Shown here one piece after another: positions 8,634 to 17,732 of a stretch of 64,000 nt of DNA; positions within the stretch are counted from its first letter, which is position 1, and the number at the start of each line of letters is the position of its first letter. The stretch comes from Burkholderiales bacterium. Its GTDB lineage: Bacteria > Pseudomonadota > Gammaproteobacteria > Burkholderiales > Nitrosomonadaceae. The stretch covers positions 1-64,000 of the forward strand of contig JACKLR010000002.1 of the NCBI GenBank assembly GCA_024235795.1. Reading direction: 5' to 3'. The notes beneath the pieces were generated by a model. It did no database searches, was not told where the DNA came from, and saw only the letters and a program-made list of their open reading frames with translations. The position numbers and the translations under genes were made by a program.

Positions 8634-9821
8634 ATGCGCATTTTTGTTCAGAAGCGGCAGCCGAATCAGCGTAAGCGTGCTGTCAGTGCGGTAACGCAAG
8701 GGCGCTATGTCATCGGACAAACGCCCGCGGTACGTTCCATTTTGCATCCAAACAGGGTGAATCAGAAGTTCGGCCAAATGCCGCTCAAACAAAACGCGCA
8801 AACGAGTGCGGAATCTGAATATAGCGTCGGTAAAAGAACACCGGAAGAAGTCGTCCGTTCTCAAGGTCAATTGTTGGATCCCGCTACCCGGTTTTTCTTC
8901 GAACAGCAGTTCGGGCAGGATTTTAGCCGTGTCCGTGTGCATATAGATGCCATGGCCAGCGAGTCGGCACAAGCCGTCAATGCATTGGCCTACACCGTCA
9001 AGAACGATATTGTTTTTGACAACGGACAATACGCGCCCGAAACAAGCCGTGGAAGAAAGTTGCTGGCGCATGAACTGGTCCATGTTTTGCAGCAAAGAAA
9101 GACGAATTTCAATTCGCCTGTTCTGTACAGATCGCCTGGAGAAGGGGGCGAGGCATTCAGCCGGGAGCAGCTTCAGATTTTTGCCAATGACCCAAGTCAG
9201 GCTTTGGTGAGATGGCCGCAACTGGATTCAGCCGAAAGAGGCCAGCTGCTCGGCCTGATGGTTTCCCGTCATGGCGCCGGTTTTGTCGAATCGTTTGAAC
9301 GTGTTGCGGATTCAATGCGTGGTCCCGTGACCGCGCGCAATTACAGCGACTACCGAACAGTAGATCGCAGGCGCCTTGAAAGCCGGGGCTGGAATCGCAT
9401 CGGTGTGACTGGACAAGGATTTGATTTCTGGGTGCATCCTTCCGGCGGGGTGTTGATGGTATCGACTGGTGAGCCTGGAGTAGTGCAACCAACTGAAGAA
9501 CCGGTTCGTGAAGCGCGTGAGACTTCCCCCGGTGAATTACCGACGGATATCGAAATTCCCGATGATCCTGTAGCGCGGTATGGACCCGTTGTGTCTATGA
9601 GCAACACGTTCATGGGCCAGGAGGCTGATGCGCGTTTATATGCCAATGGAACAATTGAAGTCTATTATGCGGGTTCTGATAACCCGATAACCTACATGCC
9701 TGCTCCAGGTACGGCATCCTTCTACCAAGCATACAATGAGGAAGGGCAGGCTTATAGTGGTACACCGATTGATATCTACCGGGAATTTCCAGATTATCTT
9801 GCTGAAGAACTTGATTTGTAG
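8634..9821 (+). CDS. DUF4157 (eCIS-core) protein with unknown C-terminal domain
   Basis: ATG 8634 is chosen because AGGAG lies at 8619-8623, ten bases upstream. The product has 395 residues. DUF4157 covers about residues 80-155, with the FFEQQFGQDFSRVRVH block and the zinc-type motif HELVH (146-150). Unlike the two copies at the left edge it lacks the CxxC motif and the second HExxH. Its C-terminal 230 residues match no family I recognise. They include a low-complexity Pro/Glu-rich linker near residues 285-315 and a Tyr-rich acidic end. The same N-terminal module with different C-termini is the usual layout of polymorphic injected effectors, so an effector role is plausible inference. Confidence 0.82.
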   Translation: MRIFVQKRQPNQRKRAVSAVTQGRYVIGQTPAVRSILHPNRVNQKFGQMPLKQNAQTSAESEYSVGKRTPEEVVRSQGQLLDPATRFFFEQQFGQDFSRVRVHIDAMASESAQAVNALAYTVKNDIVFDNGQYAPETSRGRKLLAHELVHVLQQRKTNFNSPVLYRSPGEGGEAFSREQLQIFANDPSQALVRWPQLDSAERGQLLGLMVSRHGAGFVESFERVADSMRGPVTARNYSDYRTVDRRRLESRGWNRIGVTGQGFDFWVHPSGGVLMVSTGEPGVVQPTEEPVREARETSPGELPTDIEIPDDPVARYGPVVSMSNTFMGQEADARLYANGTIEVYYAGSDNPITYMPAPGTASFYQAYNEEGQAYSGTPIDIYREFPDYLAEELDL

Positions 9822-10230
9822 GAATGGCAAGTCATCTGTTCATCCGCTGAGTCTCAAGTAGATACTGTGGCACGCTGGCCACGATTGGTACGGGAGGCAT
9901 AGTATTTGGTGAAGTCAATAAAACATCCGCTTCGAATGAAGCCCTGATTGGCCGGAACGCGAGAACCGAATTACTTGGATGTGCAACGTTAACGCTGGTT
10001 GCCGCAGTATTTAGCAAAAAAATCCCTGACAAGTTTATGCAGAGGAACATACTATATCTTGGGGAAATAAGATAAAAACCGAATAGATTTTGGTTTCTAT
10101 CACTTGGCAAACAATATTTCAGTGGTGTTGCGAACTTTGCATTGCGAACTTTCCAGGTTGGCGAATTTGCTCGCATCTTTTATCATGGTTTTCAGCGCCT
10201 TTAAGTAATTTTTAAGATGAGAAAAAAGTC
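9822..10230. other. Intergenic region of about 410 bases
   Basis: No supported gene is seen. A plus-strand open stretch between stops at 9848 and 10075 reads as a plausible short membrane-like segment (LGCATLTLVAAVF) but has no good start codon or ribosome site. It could be a gene fragment. The last 50 bases should hold the leader of the sulfurtransferase gene. Confidence 0.4.
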
Positions 10231-11091
10231 ATGAGCAATAAAATCCTGTACTCCCCCAAAGAAGCTTATCAGAAGCTTAATAATAAAACGGCCATTCTGA
10301 TTGACGTGCGCGATGCAGAAGAATTTGAAAAAGGCCACATACCGTCTGCTGTGAATATCCCGGAAATGTTTACCACATTATCTATGACCACTCCCGAGGG
10401 TTTGCGGGAAATGCAGGATATTTTCATTCCGCTGTTCAGGAAAGCTGGAATTCGTCACGATCAGACTGTGATCGTTTATGAAAACAGTTTGAATACGCGG
10501 TATGGCGGCTCTTGCCGTGGATATTTTCAACTCAGTTTGTTGGGTCATCAGGATGTTGGGATTCTGGATGGCGGACTGGCACAATGGCTTCAAGAGGGTT
10601 TGCCGGTGACGACAGAACCTGCCCAGGTGACGGCATCAGATTTTGAACCGGTAATTCAGAATAATTTTATCGCGACGCGTGACGATGTTCTCAATGCAAT
10701 CCAACCTGGCTCAGGTGTCAAGTTACTTGATAACCGCGATGAAGATGAATGGCGCGGCGTCAGCTCCTCACCCTATGGTATCGATTTTGCACCGCGCAAA
10801 GGTAGGATTCCGGGTGCAAACTGGATCGAGTGGTATCGGTTCATGGATTCCGCGCAGCCGATACCCCACTTTAAATCCGGCGAGGAAGTGCGCGCGCTTT
10901 GCGCACAGGCAGGGTTGGGTGTGGATGACAATATCATCATTTACTGCTTCAAAGGCGCGCGGGCATCCAATACGTTCATCGCGCTCAAAATAGCCGGGTT
11001 CAATATGATACGCAACTATTACGGCTCGTGGAATGAATGGTCGAGAGATCCGGTGCTGCCGATTGATGGTGAAGTTTTGGCAGCAGATTAA
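10231..11091 (+). CDS. Two-domain rhodanese sulfurtransferase
   Basis: The protein has 286 residues, the usual size for thiosulfate or 3-mercaptopyruvate sulfurtransferases. It contains two rhodanese domains (about 8-125 and 150-280). The active-site cysteine is C239 in the loop CFKGAR. The basic Lys after it is closer to the CRKGVT loop of thiosulfate sulfurtransferases than to the CGSGVT loop of mercaptopyruvate enzymes, so I leave the substrate open. The inactive N-terminal domain keeps the LDGG hinge motif. No signal peptide is present. It lies 84 bases upstream of the MetY-like gene and points the same way, which fits sulfur transfer metabolism. Confidence 0.9.
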   Translation: MSNKILYSPKEAYQKLNNKTAILIDVRDAEEFEKGHIPSAVNIPEMFTTLSMTTPEGLREMQDIFIPLFRKAGIRHDQTVIVYENSLNTRYGGSCRGYFQLSLLGHQDVGILDGGLAQWLQEGLPVTTEPAQVTASDFEPVIQNNFIATRDDVLNAIQPGSGVKLLDNRDEDEWRGVSSSPYGIDFAPRKGRIPGANWIEWYRFMDSAQPIPHFKSGEEVRALCAQAGLGVDDNIIIYCFKGARASNTFIALKIAGFNMIRNYYGSWNEWSRDPVLPIDGEVLAAD

Positions 11092-11175
11092 ATCCTGCCA
11101 ATCTTTTTCGTACACATTGTTTGCTGTAAATTCTTATCTTTTGGTTTAAGTCTAAGCTCATAGAGTGGGGGAAAA

Positions 11176-12456
11176 ATGAAACTTGAGACACTTGCATTGC
11201 ATCATGCTTATAATTCGGAAGCCACTACCCGTGCGGCGGCTGTACCGATTTATCAAACCACGTCGTTTACCTTTGAAGATACGCAGCATGGCGCGGATTT
11301 GTTTGACCTGAAGGTTGAGGGCAATATTTATACCCGCATCATGAATCCGACGACCGATGTGCTGGAAAAGCGCCTGGCCGCAATGGAGGGCGGTGTCGGT
11401 GCCTTGGCGGTTGCATCGGGGATGGCGGCGATTACTTATGCGATTCAATGCATTTGTGATACCGGCACCAATATCGTCAGTACCAGCCAACTCTATGGCG
11501 GTACGTATAATTTGTTTGCACATTCGTTGCCCAGACAGGGTATCGATGTGCGCATGGTGTCGTTTGACGATTATGACGGCATTGAAAAGGCGATTGATGA
11601 AAATACCCGGGCAGTGTTTTGTGAATCTATCGGCAATCCGGCTGGAAATGTCGTCGATATTGAACGGTTGGCTGCTATTGCACACAAATTTGGTATTCCG
11701 TTAATGGTCGACAACACAGTAGCCACGCCGTATTTGTGCCGCCCTTTTGAACTGGGAGCCGATATTGTAGTTCATTCACTGACAAAATATATCGGTGGTC
11801 ATGGGACTTGTATTGGTGGCGTGATCATTGATTCCGGCCAGTTTGACTGGGTGGCGAACAAAACCAAATTTCCAATGCTGAATGAGCCGGATCCCTCCTA
11901 TCACGGTGTAGTGTATACCGAGGCTTTGGGAGCTGCGGCATATATCGGGCGCTGCCGGGTGGTGCCGTTAAGAAACATGGGCGCGGCTTTGTCGCCGTTT
12001 AATGCGTTTCTGATTCTGCAAGGCTTGGAAACGCTGGGTTTGCGCATGGAAAGGCATTGCGAGAATGCTGAAAAAGTCGCCACGTTTTTGCAGAATCATC
12101 CTCAGGTGGATTGGGTGAATTATGCGACGTTGCCAAACAGTGCATATTATCAGGCATGTCAGAAAATAACCGGTGGCAGGGCTTCGGGAATTTTAAGTTT
12201 TGGCATCAAAGGCGGCTTTGAAGCTGGTGTCCGGTTTATTGATGCCTTACAAATGATCCTGCGGCTGGTTAATATCGGTGATGCAAAATCGCTGGCCTGT
12301 CATCCCGCATCGACCACGCATCGTCAGTTAAATGATGAGGAACTGAAAAGAGCGGGAGTCAGCAGGGATTTGGTCAGACTTTCAATTGGTATTGAAAATA
12401 TTGATGATATTCTTGCCGATATCCGGCAGGCACTGGAAGTTGCCTCAGCCAATTAA
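11176..12456 (+). CDS. metY: O-acetylhomoserine sulfhydrylase-type PLP enzyme (MetY)
   Basis: This 426-residue Cys/Met-metabolism PLP enzyme has the full MetY length rather than the roughly 390 of MetB or MetC. The PLP lysine is K204 in the segment SLTKYIGGHG. YTR-I-NPT near residue 55 and the C-terminal SLACHPASTTH motif are typical. It should join O-acetylhomoserine and sulfide to give homocysteine, using sulfide made by the cys cluster 8 kb downstream. A G-rich ribosome site (GTGGGGG) precedes ATG 11176. It converges, with a two-base gap, on a MetX-like gene. I see no SAM riboswitch in the 84-base leader. Confidence 0.92.
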   Translation: MKLETLALHHAYNSEATTRAAAVPIYQTTSFTFEDTQHGADLFDLKVEGNIYTRIMNPTTDVLEKRLAAMEGGVGALAVASGMAAITYAIQCICDTGTNIVSTSQLYGGTYNLFAHSLPRQGIDVRMVSFDDYDGIEKAIDENTRAVFCESIGNPAGNVVDIERLAAIAHKFGIPLMVDNTVATPYLCRPFELGADIVVHSLTKYIGGHGTCIGGVIIDSGQFDWVANKTKFPMLNEPDPSYHGVVYTEALGAAAYIGRCRVVPLRNMGAALSPFNAFLILQGLETLGLRMERHCENAEKVATFLQNHPQVDWVNYATLPNSAYYQACQKITGGRASGILSFGIKGGFEAGVRFIDALQMILRLVNIGDAKSLACHPASTTHRQLNDEELKRAGVSRDLVRLSIGIENIDDILADIRQALEVASAN

Positions 12457-12458
12457 TA

Positions 12459-13523
12459 TTAAATTGAAATTTTGGCTGGTGTTGCGAGCAGTGTCTTAAG
12501 GTGGGCGTCGACTTGTTCCAGATGGTGTGGATCCGTGCCAAATAAAGCAAAATGCCCGTCCGTGGTGCGGGTGATGTGAAATTCGCTGTCTGGAATCATT
12601 AATTGTTCATGTTCACAATCCGCAGGCGGGAACATTAAATCGCCTTCAATGGCCAAGACAAAAACCTTGGCCTTTATTTTGGCCAACGCCTCTTTCAGAT
12701 TATCGCTGCGCTGGTAGCAGATATCGCCAAGCTGCCATTTTTTGATCATGACTAACAGGTTATTCGGATCCATTGGCCCAAAATAACCGATCATAAACCG
12801 GGTAATAAAATCCTCCAGCGAGGTAAAACCCAATGTACGCCAGCGATCCTTCTTGAAAAATGCCGGACTCCAGCCCATCAAGTTGCAGTGTTCTGCCAGT
12901 CGCCTTAACCCGATATGCACATCCGTTGATTTTTCATACCAGCCATTTAACCAGGCGGGGTCGGACATAATGCTGTTTTGCAGCCCTTGTGTGAGCAGAA
13001 AATTATGTGGTGTGACTTGTGCAGTACCGGCGATCGGTGCTGCGCGTTTCACCATATCAGGATAGCGCGCCGCCCATTCATATGTTTGTTGCGCACCCAT
13101 TGAGCCGCCAACAATTAATGCCAGAAAATCAATGCCAAATAGTTCGGTCAACAGTTGATGCTGAGCCCTGACATCGTCACTGATACGCAGTTGCGGAAAA
13201 TTGGCCTGATTACGCGGAAATGGTGTGTCGTGCGGTGCGCTGGACAAGCCATTTCCCAATTGATTGATAATGACAATAAAGTATTTTCCCGGATCTAATG
13301 CACGCCCTTCGCCGACATAAACCTGCTGCATGATCTGGTGGCTGCCTGAAAACCAGGTGGGGACTAGAATAACGTTATCTTTGGCGACATTCAGCGTGCC
13401 AAAAGTTTTGTAGGCGAGCTGGCAATTAGGAATGGTGCCGCCTTCGGCAACGGCAAAGTCGCCTAGTTCGAAAATCTGATAGTCGCCATGTACTTCTGCG
13501 GTGTAATACTGTTTTGCATCCAT
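12459..13523 (-). CDS. MetX-like alpha/beta hydrolase (homoserine acyltransferase family)
   Basis: From ATG 13523 the protein has 354 residues; a GTG at 13556 would add eleven. It has the alpha/beta-hydrolase fold of homoserine O-acyltransferases, with nucleophile Ser in GGSMGAQQ (S141), a likely acid Asp in EGDLMFPP and His in TDGHFALFG. Classical MetX reads GGSMGGM; here a Gln pair follows the nucleophile. A role supplying O-acylhomoserine to the adjacent MetY fits the family and the position. However, the sequence is closer to the broad alpha/beta-fold group than to textbook MetX, so the substrate is uncertain. Confidence 0.8.
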   Translation of the reverse strand: MDAKQYYTAEVHGDYQIFELGDFAVAEGGTIPNCQLAYKTFGTLNVAKDNVILVPTWFSGSHQIMQQVYVGEGRALDPGKYFIVIINQLGNGLSSAPHDTPFPRNQANFPQLRISDDVRAQHQLLTELFGIDFLALIVGGSMGAQQTYEWAARYPDMVKRAAPIAGTAQVTPHNFLLTQGLQNSIMSDPAWLNGWYEKSTDVHIGLRRLAEHCNLMGWSPAFFKKDRWRTLGFTSLEDFITRFMIGYFGPMDPNNLLVMIKKWQLGDICYQRSDNLKEALAKIKAKVFVLAIEGDLMFPPADCEHEQLMIPDSEFHITRTTDGHFALFGTDPHHLEQVDAHLKTLLATPAKISI

Positions 13524-13685
13524 AGTGATCGTTTGTTGGTAAGTTATCTGATGCACTTATTAACTGATTAATATGATATTCAATGCAGTGTGTTTTGTGA
13601 ATCAAAAGTGATTTGTCGCCAGATCAACTGGAACTGTTCAGCTACACGATGGAAGGCCTGGCAAGGTAAAAAATATCTAATAAAT

Positions 13686-15335
13686 TCAATATCCTGCCGT
13701 GGCGCCATCTCTTCTGGGTTCGGCCACTCCCCAGCATATGTTGTCATTTGTCCCGGCAAGGTGAAGTCCTCCGACAGAGAAAGACCATGCGTCATAGGGT
13801 TTTATTTCAAAGCCATGCTTGTTCAGCAACGTCAGTGCTTCTGGGTTGAATCTTTCGGCTTCGAGAAATACTTGTCTTTCTGGGGTACAGTGTAGTCTCG
13901 GCGCTTTTACCGCTTCAAAAGGCGACTGATTAAGGAGTCTAACCAGGACCTGAAACATGCCCGAGGCTATTCCTTCGGAACCGGTTGAACCGATTGCATA
14001 CAACGGTTTTTCATCTTTGAAAACGATAGTCGGGGAAGCATTCGAACGTGCGATCGCACCGGGTTTCAAGTAATGAGGATGTTTTTGGTTCCTGAGCTTG
14101 AAAGCCTTCATGTAACCGTTATATAAAAAACCGAGCCCCGGTGTGGCAATTTTCGACCCAAAAGACCGCTCTATGGACTGGGTCATGGATACAACATTGC
14201 CATACCGGTCAATCACGTTAAAATGGGTTGTTTCGCCTTCGCCGGAAAGATTTGCCCTGAGCCGGTCGGCGGCCTGAGAAACATATGCGTCACTTGACAG
14301 GCTTGCCGGTTTGTCGCGCGCTTTTGTGAAGGTATCTCTCCTGTCAATCCTTGCTTTGTTTATTATTGAAGCAAAAAGTACGACCGCTTCGGGTGTGTCA
14401 GGATCAAAACCATTCCGGGCTATTGCTTCAAATAGGTTAAGCATTTCGATTAGCGCAGTTCCTCCGCCAGGCGGTGGCGCACTCATGATTTTCCAGTCCT
14501 TGAAGTTTCCATTAATTGGCGTGGATTCACGAGGCCAGGGTATGTTTGCCATGTCGTCGGCGGTAATGAAACCGTTATTTAGACGCATGTCTTCAACGAT
14601 TTTCTTACCCACTGCGCCGTTGTAGAAATCTTCCAAACCATGCCTGGACAGGTGTCTGAGGGTTTCGGCAAGGGATGGATTCTTTACGAGCGTGCCGGAC
14701 TCGGGAACATCATCGCTGCCGCCGAAAAGGAGGCTGGCCGCATTGCCTTCCCTGATCTGGGACCTGTATTCAGTCATTAACCTGTTCTGGAATGGTGTGA
14801 TCAGATAACCATTTTCGGCCAGACTGATGGCGGGCGCCATGACCTGTTCAAGATTCATCGAGCCGTAATTTTTAAGTGCGTAGGAGAGTGTGGCTGGGTT
14901 CGTGGGGATTGCTATTGCCGGGTAACCCGATTTTCTGACAATACCTGCGGCCGCTTCACGATTTTCGCGCGTGGATTCCATGCCGCGATGATTCATATAT
15001 TCATTCGCCATGGAAATGTACACTTCAGGTCTTGCCTTTGCCGGGGCGCGGCAAGGGCCTTCAATGACGAATGTTCTGGCTTCCTTTTTTAAATGGACCA
15101 TCATCATGCCCATGCCGCTGAGGCCCGAGCCCGCCGGTTCTACAACGCCAAGCGCGAGCGATGTTGCAACGGCTGCGTCCACCGCATTGCCGCCCATCGC
15201 AAGCACCTGGACACCGGCTTCAGTGGCTTTATAGTGTGCCGAGGTAACAATTCCGTTTGATGACGAGGCATACCATAACGATGGGTTATTTCTCGCGCCT
15301 TCCCTGTCCAGCATAATTTCATCGGCTAATTTCAT
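13686..15335 (-). CDS. Gamma-glutamyltransferase family protein without signal peptide
   Basis: This 549-residue Ntn-hydrolase matches gamma-glutamyltransferases through the N-terminal GGNAVDAAVA motif, the GLGFLYN-type segment and the self-cleaving Thr (T369) in TTHFNVID. The later GSTGSEGI replaces the usual oxyanion GSPGG. No signal peptide is seen, whereas the classical enzyme is periplasmic. This suggests a cytosolic amidase or acylase of the same superfamily rather than a true glutathione hydrolase. It is preceded by a 400-base gap and no gene is joined to it. Confidence 0.85.
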   Translation of the reverse strand: MKLADEIMLDREGARNNPSLWYASSSNGIVTSAHYKATEAGVQVLAMGGNAVDAAVATSLALGVVEPAGSGLSGMGMMMVHLKKEARTFVIEGPCRAPAKARPEVYISMANEYMNHRGMESTRENREAAAGIVRKSGYPAIAIPTNPATLSYALKNYGSMNLEQVMAPAISLAENGYLITPFQNRLMTEYRSQIREGNAASLLFGGSDDVPESGTLVKNPSLAETLRHLSRHGLEDFYNGAVGKKIVEDMRLNNGFITADDMANIPWPRESTPINGNFKDWKIMSAPPPGGGTALIEMLNLFEAIARNGFDPDTPEAVVLFASIINKARIDRRDTFTKARDKPASLSSDAYVSQAADRLRANLSGEGETTHFNVIDRYGNVVSMTQSIERSFGSKIATPGLGFLYNGYMKAFKLRNQKHPHYLKPGAIARSNASPTIVFKDEKPLYAIGSTGSEGIASGMFQVLVRLLNQSPFEAVKAPRLHCTPERQVFLEAERFNPEALTLLNKHGFEIKPYDAWSFSVGGLHLAGTNDNICWGVAEPRRDGATAGY

Positions 15336-15735
15336 AAATCCTGACTAGCAGTCAATCCATTTAAATTATCTTCGCAGGGTATGTGCACCCAATTTTGCCG
15401 CCTGCCATTCATTCGCATTAGCGATTGACTGAATTCCAGTCCTGGCGACAATAATTCGCCACTACGGCTGTTTAATATACTGTCTGCCACAAACTACGAG
15501 CTCGCCATGCTTGCATAGCGTAAGGTTTTCGGCATAGATTTCGCACATTGTTGTAACAATTTGCTGAAATAACAAGCGGATGTTAAGATGAAGTCGCATT
15601 TCATTTGGTTGTTGGGTGATTGTATTTTCATAATTATAAACAATATGTTATGATATCAGTATTGAGTTCTGATATAAAGATATTTTATTTTTTATATACA
15701 TAAATAAAATAAGGAACAAGAGGAATGGTTATGTT
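15336..15735. other. Intergenic region of about 400 bases with an inverted repeat
   Basis: No gene is visible. The first 250 bases hold the upstream region of the minus-strand gamma-glutamyltransferase gene. The last 130 bases are very AT-rich and contain an inverted repeat at 15653-15675 followed by the leader of the acidic lipoprotein gene. Confidence 0.45.
15653..15675. promoter_or_regulatory. Inverted repeat upstream of the acidic lipoprotein gene, possible operator
   Basis: ATATCAG (15653-15659) and CTGATAT (15669-15675) are perfect complements separated by nine bases. They sit about 60-80 bases before ATG 15736, near TATGAT-like and TATAAA-like elements. The geometry suits a dimeric regulator, but no regulator is known. 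Confidence 0.35.
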
Positions 15736-16074
15736 ATGCGCAAAATTTTATGGATATTTTCGTTTGTTGTTTTGATTTTCTTTGTAACAAGCTGTGCTGA
15801 TCAGGATTCGGCCGAAAGCATTGGTGAGTCAATAGACCAAGCCATTGAAGATACTAAAGAAACTTTAAGTGAGGCTGTAGATGAAGTCAGTAGTGCATTT
15901 GATAGTGCCATTGAAGAAACAGGTGAAACTTTGGATGATGCTTCAGAAGAAGCGAGTGAAGCAATGGATAATGCGATGGATGAGCTGGGAGACGCCGTCG
16001 AAGATGCTGGTGATGTAGTTGAAGATGCCGGAGATGACATCGAAGAAGAAGCGCAATCCAGTGGCGGATACTAA
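15736..16074 (+). CDS. Small, highly acidic lipoprotein of unknown function
   Basis: The product has 112 residues. A hydrophobic N-terminus ends in a lipobox (FVTSC, Cys 20), so it should be lipid-anchored. Residues 21-112 are almost only Glu, Asp, Ala, Ser and Thr, with repeated EEA, EDAGD and SEA blocks and an alternation that predicts long amphipathic helices. This recalls LEA-like or apolipoprotein-like repeats, but the resemblance is only in composition. AAGAGGAA upstream supports ATG 15736 over two earlier out-of-frame ATGs. A stem-loop follows the stop codon. It appears to be a stand-alone gene. Confidence 0.75.
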   Translation: MRKILWIFSFVVLIFFVTSCADQDSAESIGESIDQAIEDTKETLSEAVDEVSSAFDSAIEETGETLDDASEEASEAMDNAMDELGDAVEDAGDVVEDAGDDIEEEAQSSGGY

Positions 16075-16085
16075 TTAATATTATT

Positions 16086-16135
16086 AAACCGGTCAATACA
16101 CCAATCTAACTGTATTTTTGTGTGCTGACCGGTTT
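16086..16135 (+). terminator. Likely terminator of the acidic lipoprotein gene
   Basis: AAACCGGTCA (16086-16095) pairs perfectly with TGACCGGTTT (16126-16135); the stem is followed by TGG rather than a long T-run. It starts 11 bases after the stop codon. The 30-base loop can form a smaller inner stem with ACAC and GTGT. Confidence 0.6.
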
Positions 16136-16255
16136 TGGTGGTGGTATATCAATCTGTGAAAAACGCATATGCTATTTAGAACTACCTTTCAGAGTGGTTT
16201 TCAATTTGTAAAGATTATTGTGTTCGTAATCTAATTGGCGCCGATGCAATGGCAG

Positions 16256-16405
16256 TCATTTTCCTAATTTGATATCTTTTACCCGGACCGATTCCAACGC
16301 ATCGATTTTTTTTGCATTGATCATTTCATCCAGAATTTTTTTTATGTCTGCAATACTGGCCTTTGATAGATTGATATCCAATTCGATTGTAACTTCAACT
16401 TTCAT
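16256..16405 (-). CDS. Small 49-residue protein of unknown function
   Basis: ATG 16405 is preceded on the minus strand by a strong GGAGG ribosome site five bases upstream. The frame ends at TGA 16256-16258. The product is charged, starts MKVEVTIELD, and has a predicted central helix (about 14-33) between two possible strands. No family is recognised. The strong ribosome site and the clean frame make it more credible than a chance short frame. It lies between the acidic lipoprotein and the aldolase genes. Confidence 0.6.
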   Translation of the reverse strand: MKVEVTIELDINLSKASIADIKKILDEMINAKKIDALESVRVKDIKLGK

Positions 16406-16536
16406 TTTTCCTCCGTTCAGTGTTTTTCATTCCACACATTGTAATACTTGATTAATAGTACAGTTGCTGGAGATAATCGCATTTACGTGCTTACTCAGCT
16501 TGGTCGTTACTTTCAGAGACGATTTTCCAACATTGT

Positions 16537-17586
16537 TTAAGCGATGGTGATTTCTCTAGACAAATATACATCCTGAATGGCATTGAGCAGCTTTATACCT
16601 TCTTCGAATGGTTTCTGGAATGCCTTACGTCCAGAAATGAGTCCCATACCACCGGCGCGTTTGTTGATGACAGCAGTACGTACAGCCTGATGCAAATCAT
16701 CGCTGCCGGATTCGCCACCTGAATTGATCATGCCGATGCGTCCCATATAACAATTGGCGACCTGGTAGCGAACCAGGTCAATTGGGTGGTCGGTGGTCAG
16801 TTCGTCATAGACTTTGGAGCTTGTTTTGCCAAATTTCAGCGCGTTGTAGCCGCCGTTGTTGATGGCCATCTTTTGCTTGATGATGTCCGCGCCAATGGTT
16901 GCCGCAAGGTGATTCGCCTGACCCGTCAGATCGGCACTGACGTGATAATCCTTTTCTGCCGTTTTGAAAGCTGAATTACGCGTGTAAGCCCACAGAATGG
17001 TGACCATACCCAAATCATGCGCATGTTCAAATGCTTCTGTGATTTCCTGTATCTGCCGGCGTGATTCTGCGGAACCGAAGAATACGGTTGCGCCGACTGC
17101 GCAGGCGCCCATTTCGAAGGCCTGGTCAACGCTGGCAAAAATGGTCTGGTCGTAGTGATTGGGATAAGTCAGCAACTCATTATGATTAATTTTTAGGATC
17201 ATCGGTATTTTGTGCGCGTACTTGCGGGCAATACTGCCGAGTACGCCCAGAGTGGATGCGACACCATTACAGCCGCCTTCGATGGCAAGTCTGGCAATAT
17301 GCTCCGGATCAAAGAACATCGGATTGGGCGCAAAGGACGCGCCAGCGGAATGTTCAACGCCTTGGTCGACCGGCAGCAGGGATAAATAGCCTGTTCCAGC
17401 AAGACGTCCATGGTTGTATAGCGACTGCAGGTTACGTAATACACCCGGTTTGCGATTGTTTGTGATCAGCACGCGATCGACAAAATCGGGTCCCGGAATG
17501 TGCAGTCTTTCCTTCGGAATAGTTTTGCAGATATGATTGAGTAGTATATCGACCTCTTCTTTCAGGATAGCGGGGATGTTTGTCAT
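16537..17586 (-). CDS. fbaB: Class I fructose-bisphosphate aldolase (FbaB/DhnA type)
   Basis: The protein has 349 residues, the size of bacterial DhnA-family class I aldolases. The Schiff-base lysine lies in the conserved segment DIIKQKM (K237). Other family segments are PVDQGVEHS near residue 73, KINHNELL near 132 and the phosphate-binding GGMGLISGRKAFQK near the C-terminus. It cleaves or forms fructose 1,6-bisphosphate in glycolysis and gluconeogenesis. AGGAGG lies directly before ATG 17586. It lies behind cysB on the same strand with a gap of 146 bases, probably with its own promoter. Confidence 0.95.
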   Translation of the reverse strand: MTNIPAILKEEVDILLNHICKTIPKERLHIPGPDFVDRVLITNNRKPGVLRNLQSLYNHGRLAGTGYLSLLPVDQGVEHSAGASFAPNPMFFDPEHIARLAIEGGCNGVASTLGVLGSIARKYAHKIPMILKINHNELLTYPNHYDQTIFASVDQAFEMGACAVGATVFFGSAESRRQIQEITEAFEHAHDLGMVTILWAYTRNSAFKTAEKDYHVSADLTGQANHLAATIGADIIKQKMAINNGGYNALKFGKTSSKVYDELTTDHPIDLVRYQVANCYMGRIGMINSGGESGSDDLHQAVRTAVINKRAGGMGLISGRKAFQKPFEEGIKLLNAIQDVYLSREITIA

Positions 17587-17732
17587 ATTTCCTCCTAATT
17601 TGGATCAAGTGCTGATTGATCGGTTGGCTGTTTGAGTCGTTGTTTCCGTAACAAATTTCCAAAACAATTGTGCATGTGATTACTGACATCTTGCCACAAT
17701 AATAATGGTTGTGTGAACAATGATGAAAAAAA

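Noticed and set aside
9832..10176. Minus-strand 114-codon frame after the third DUF4157 gene
   Set aside because: Its composition looks non-coding and there is no ribosome site; the opposite strand has a more coding-like but start-less frame.
11092..11175. Possible SAM riboswitch before metY
   Set aside because: The 84-base leader is too short and lacks conserved riboswitch helices.
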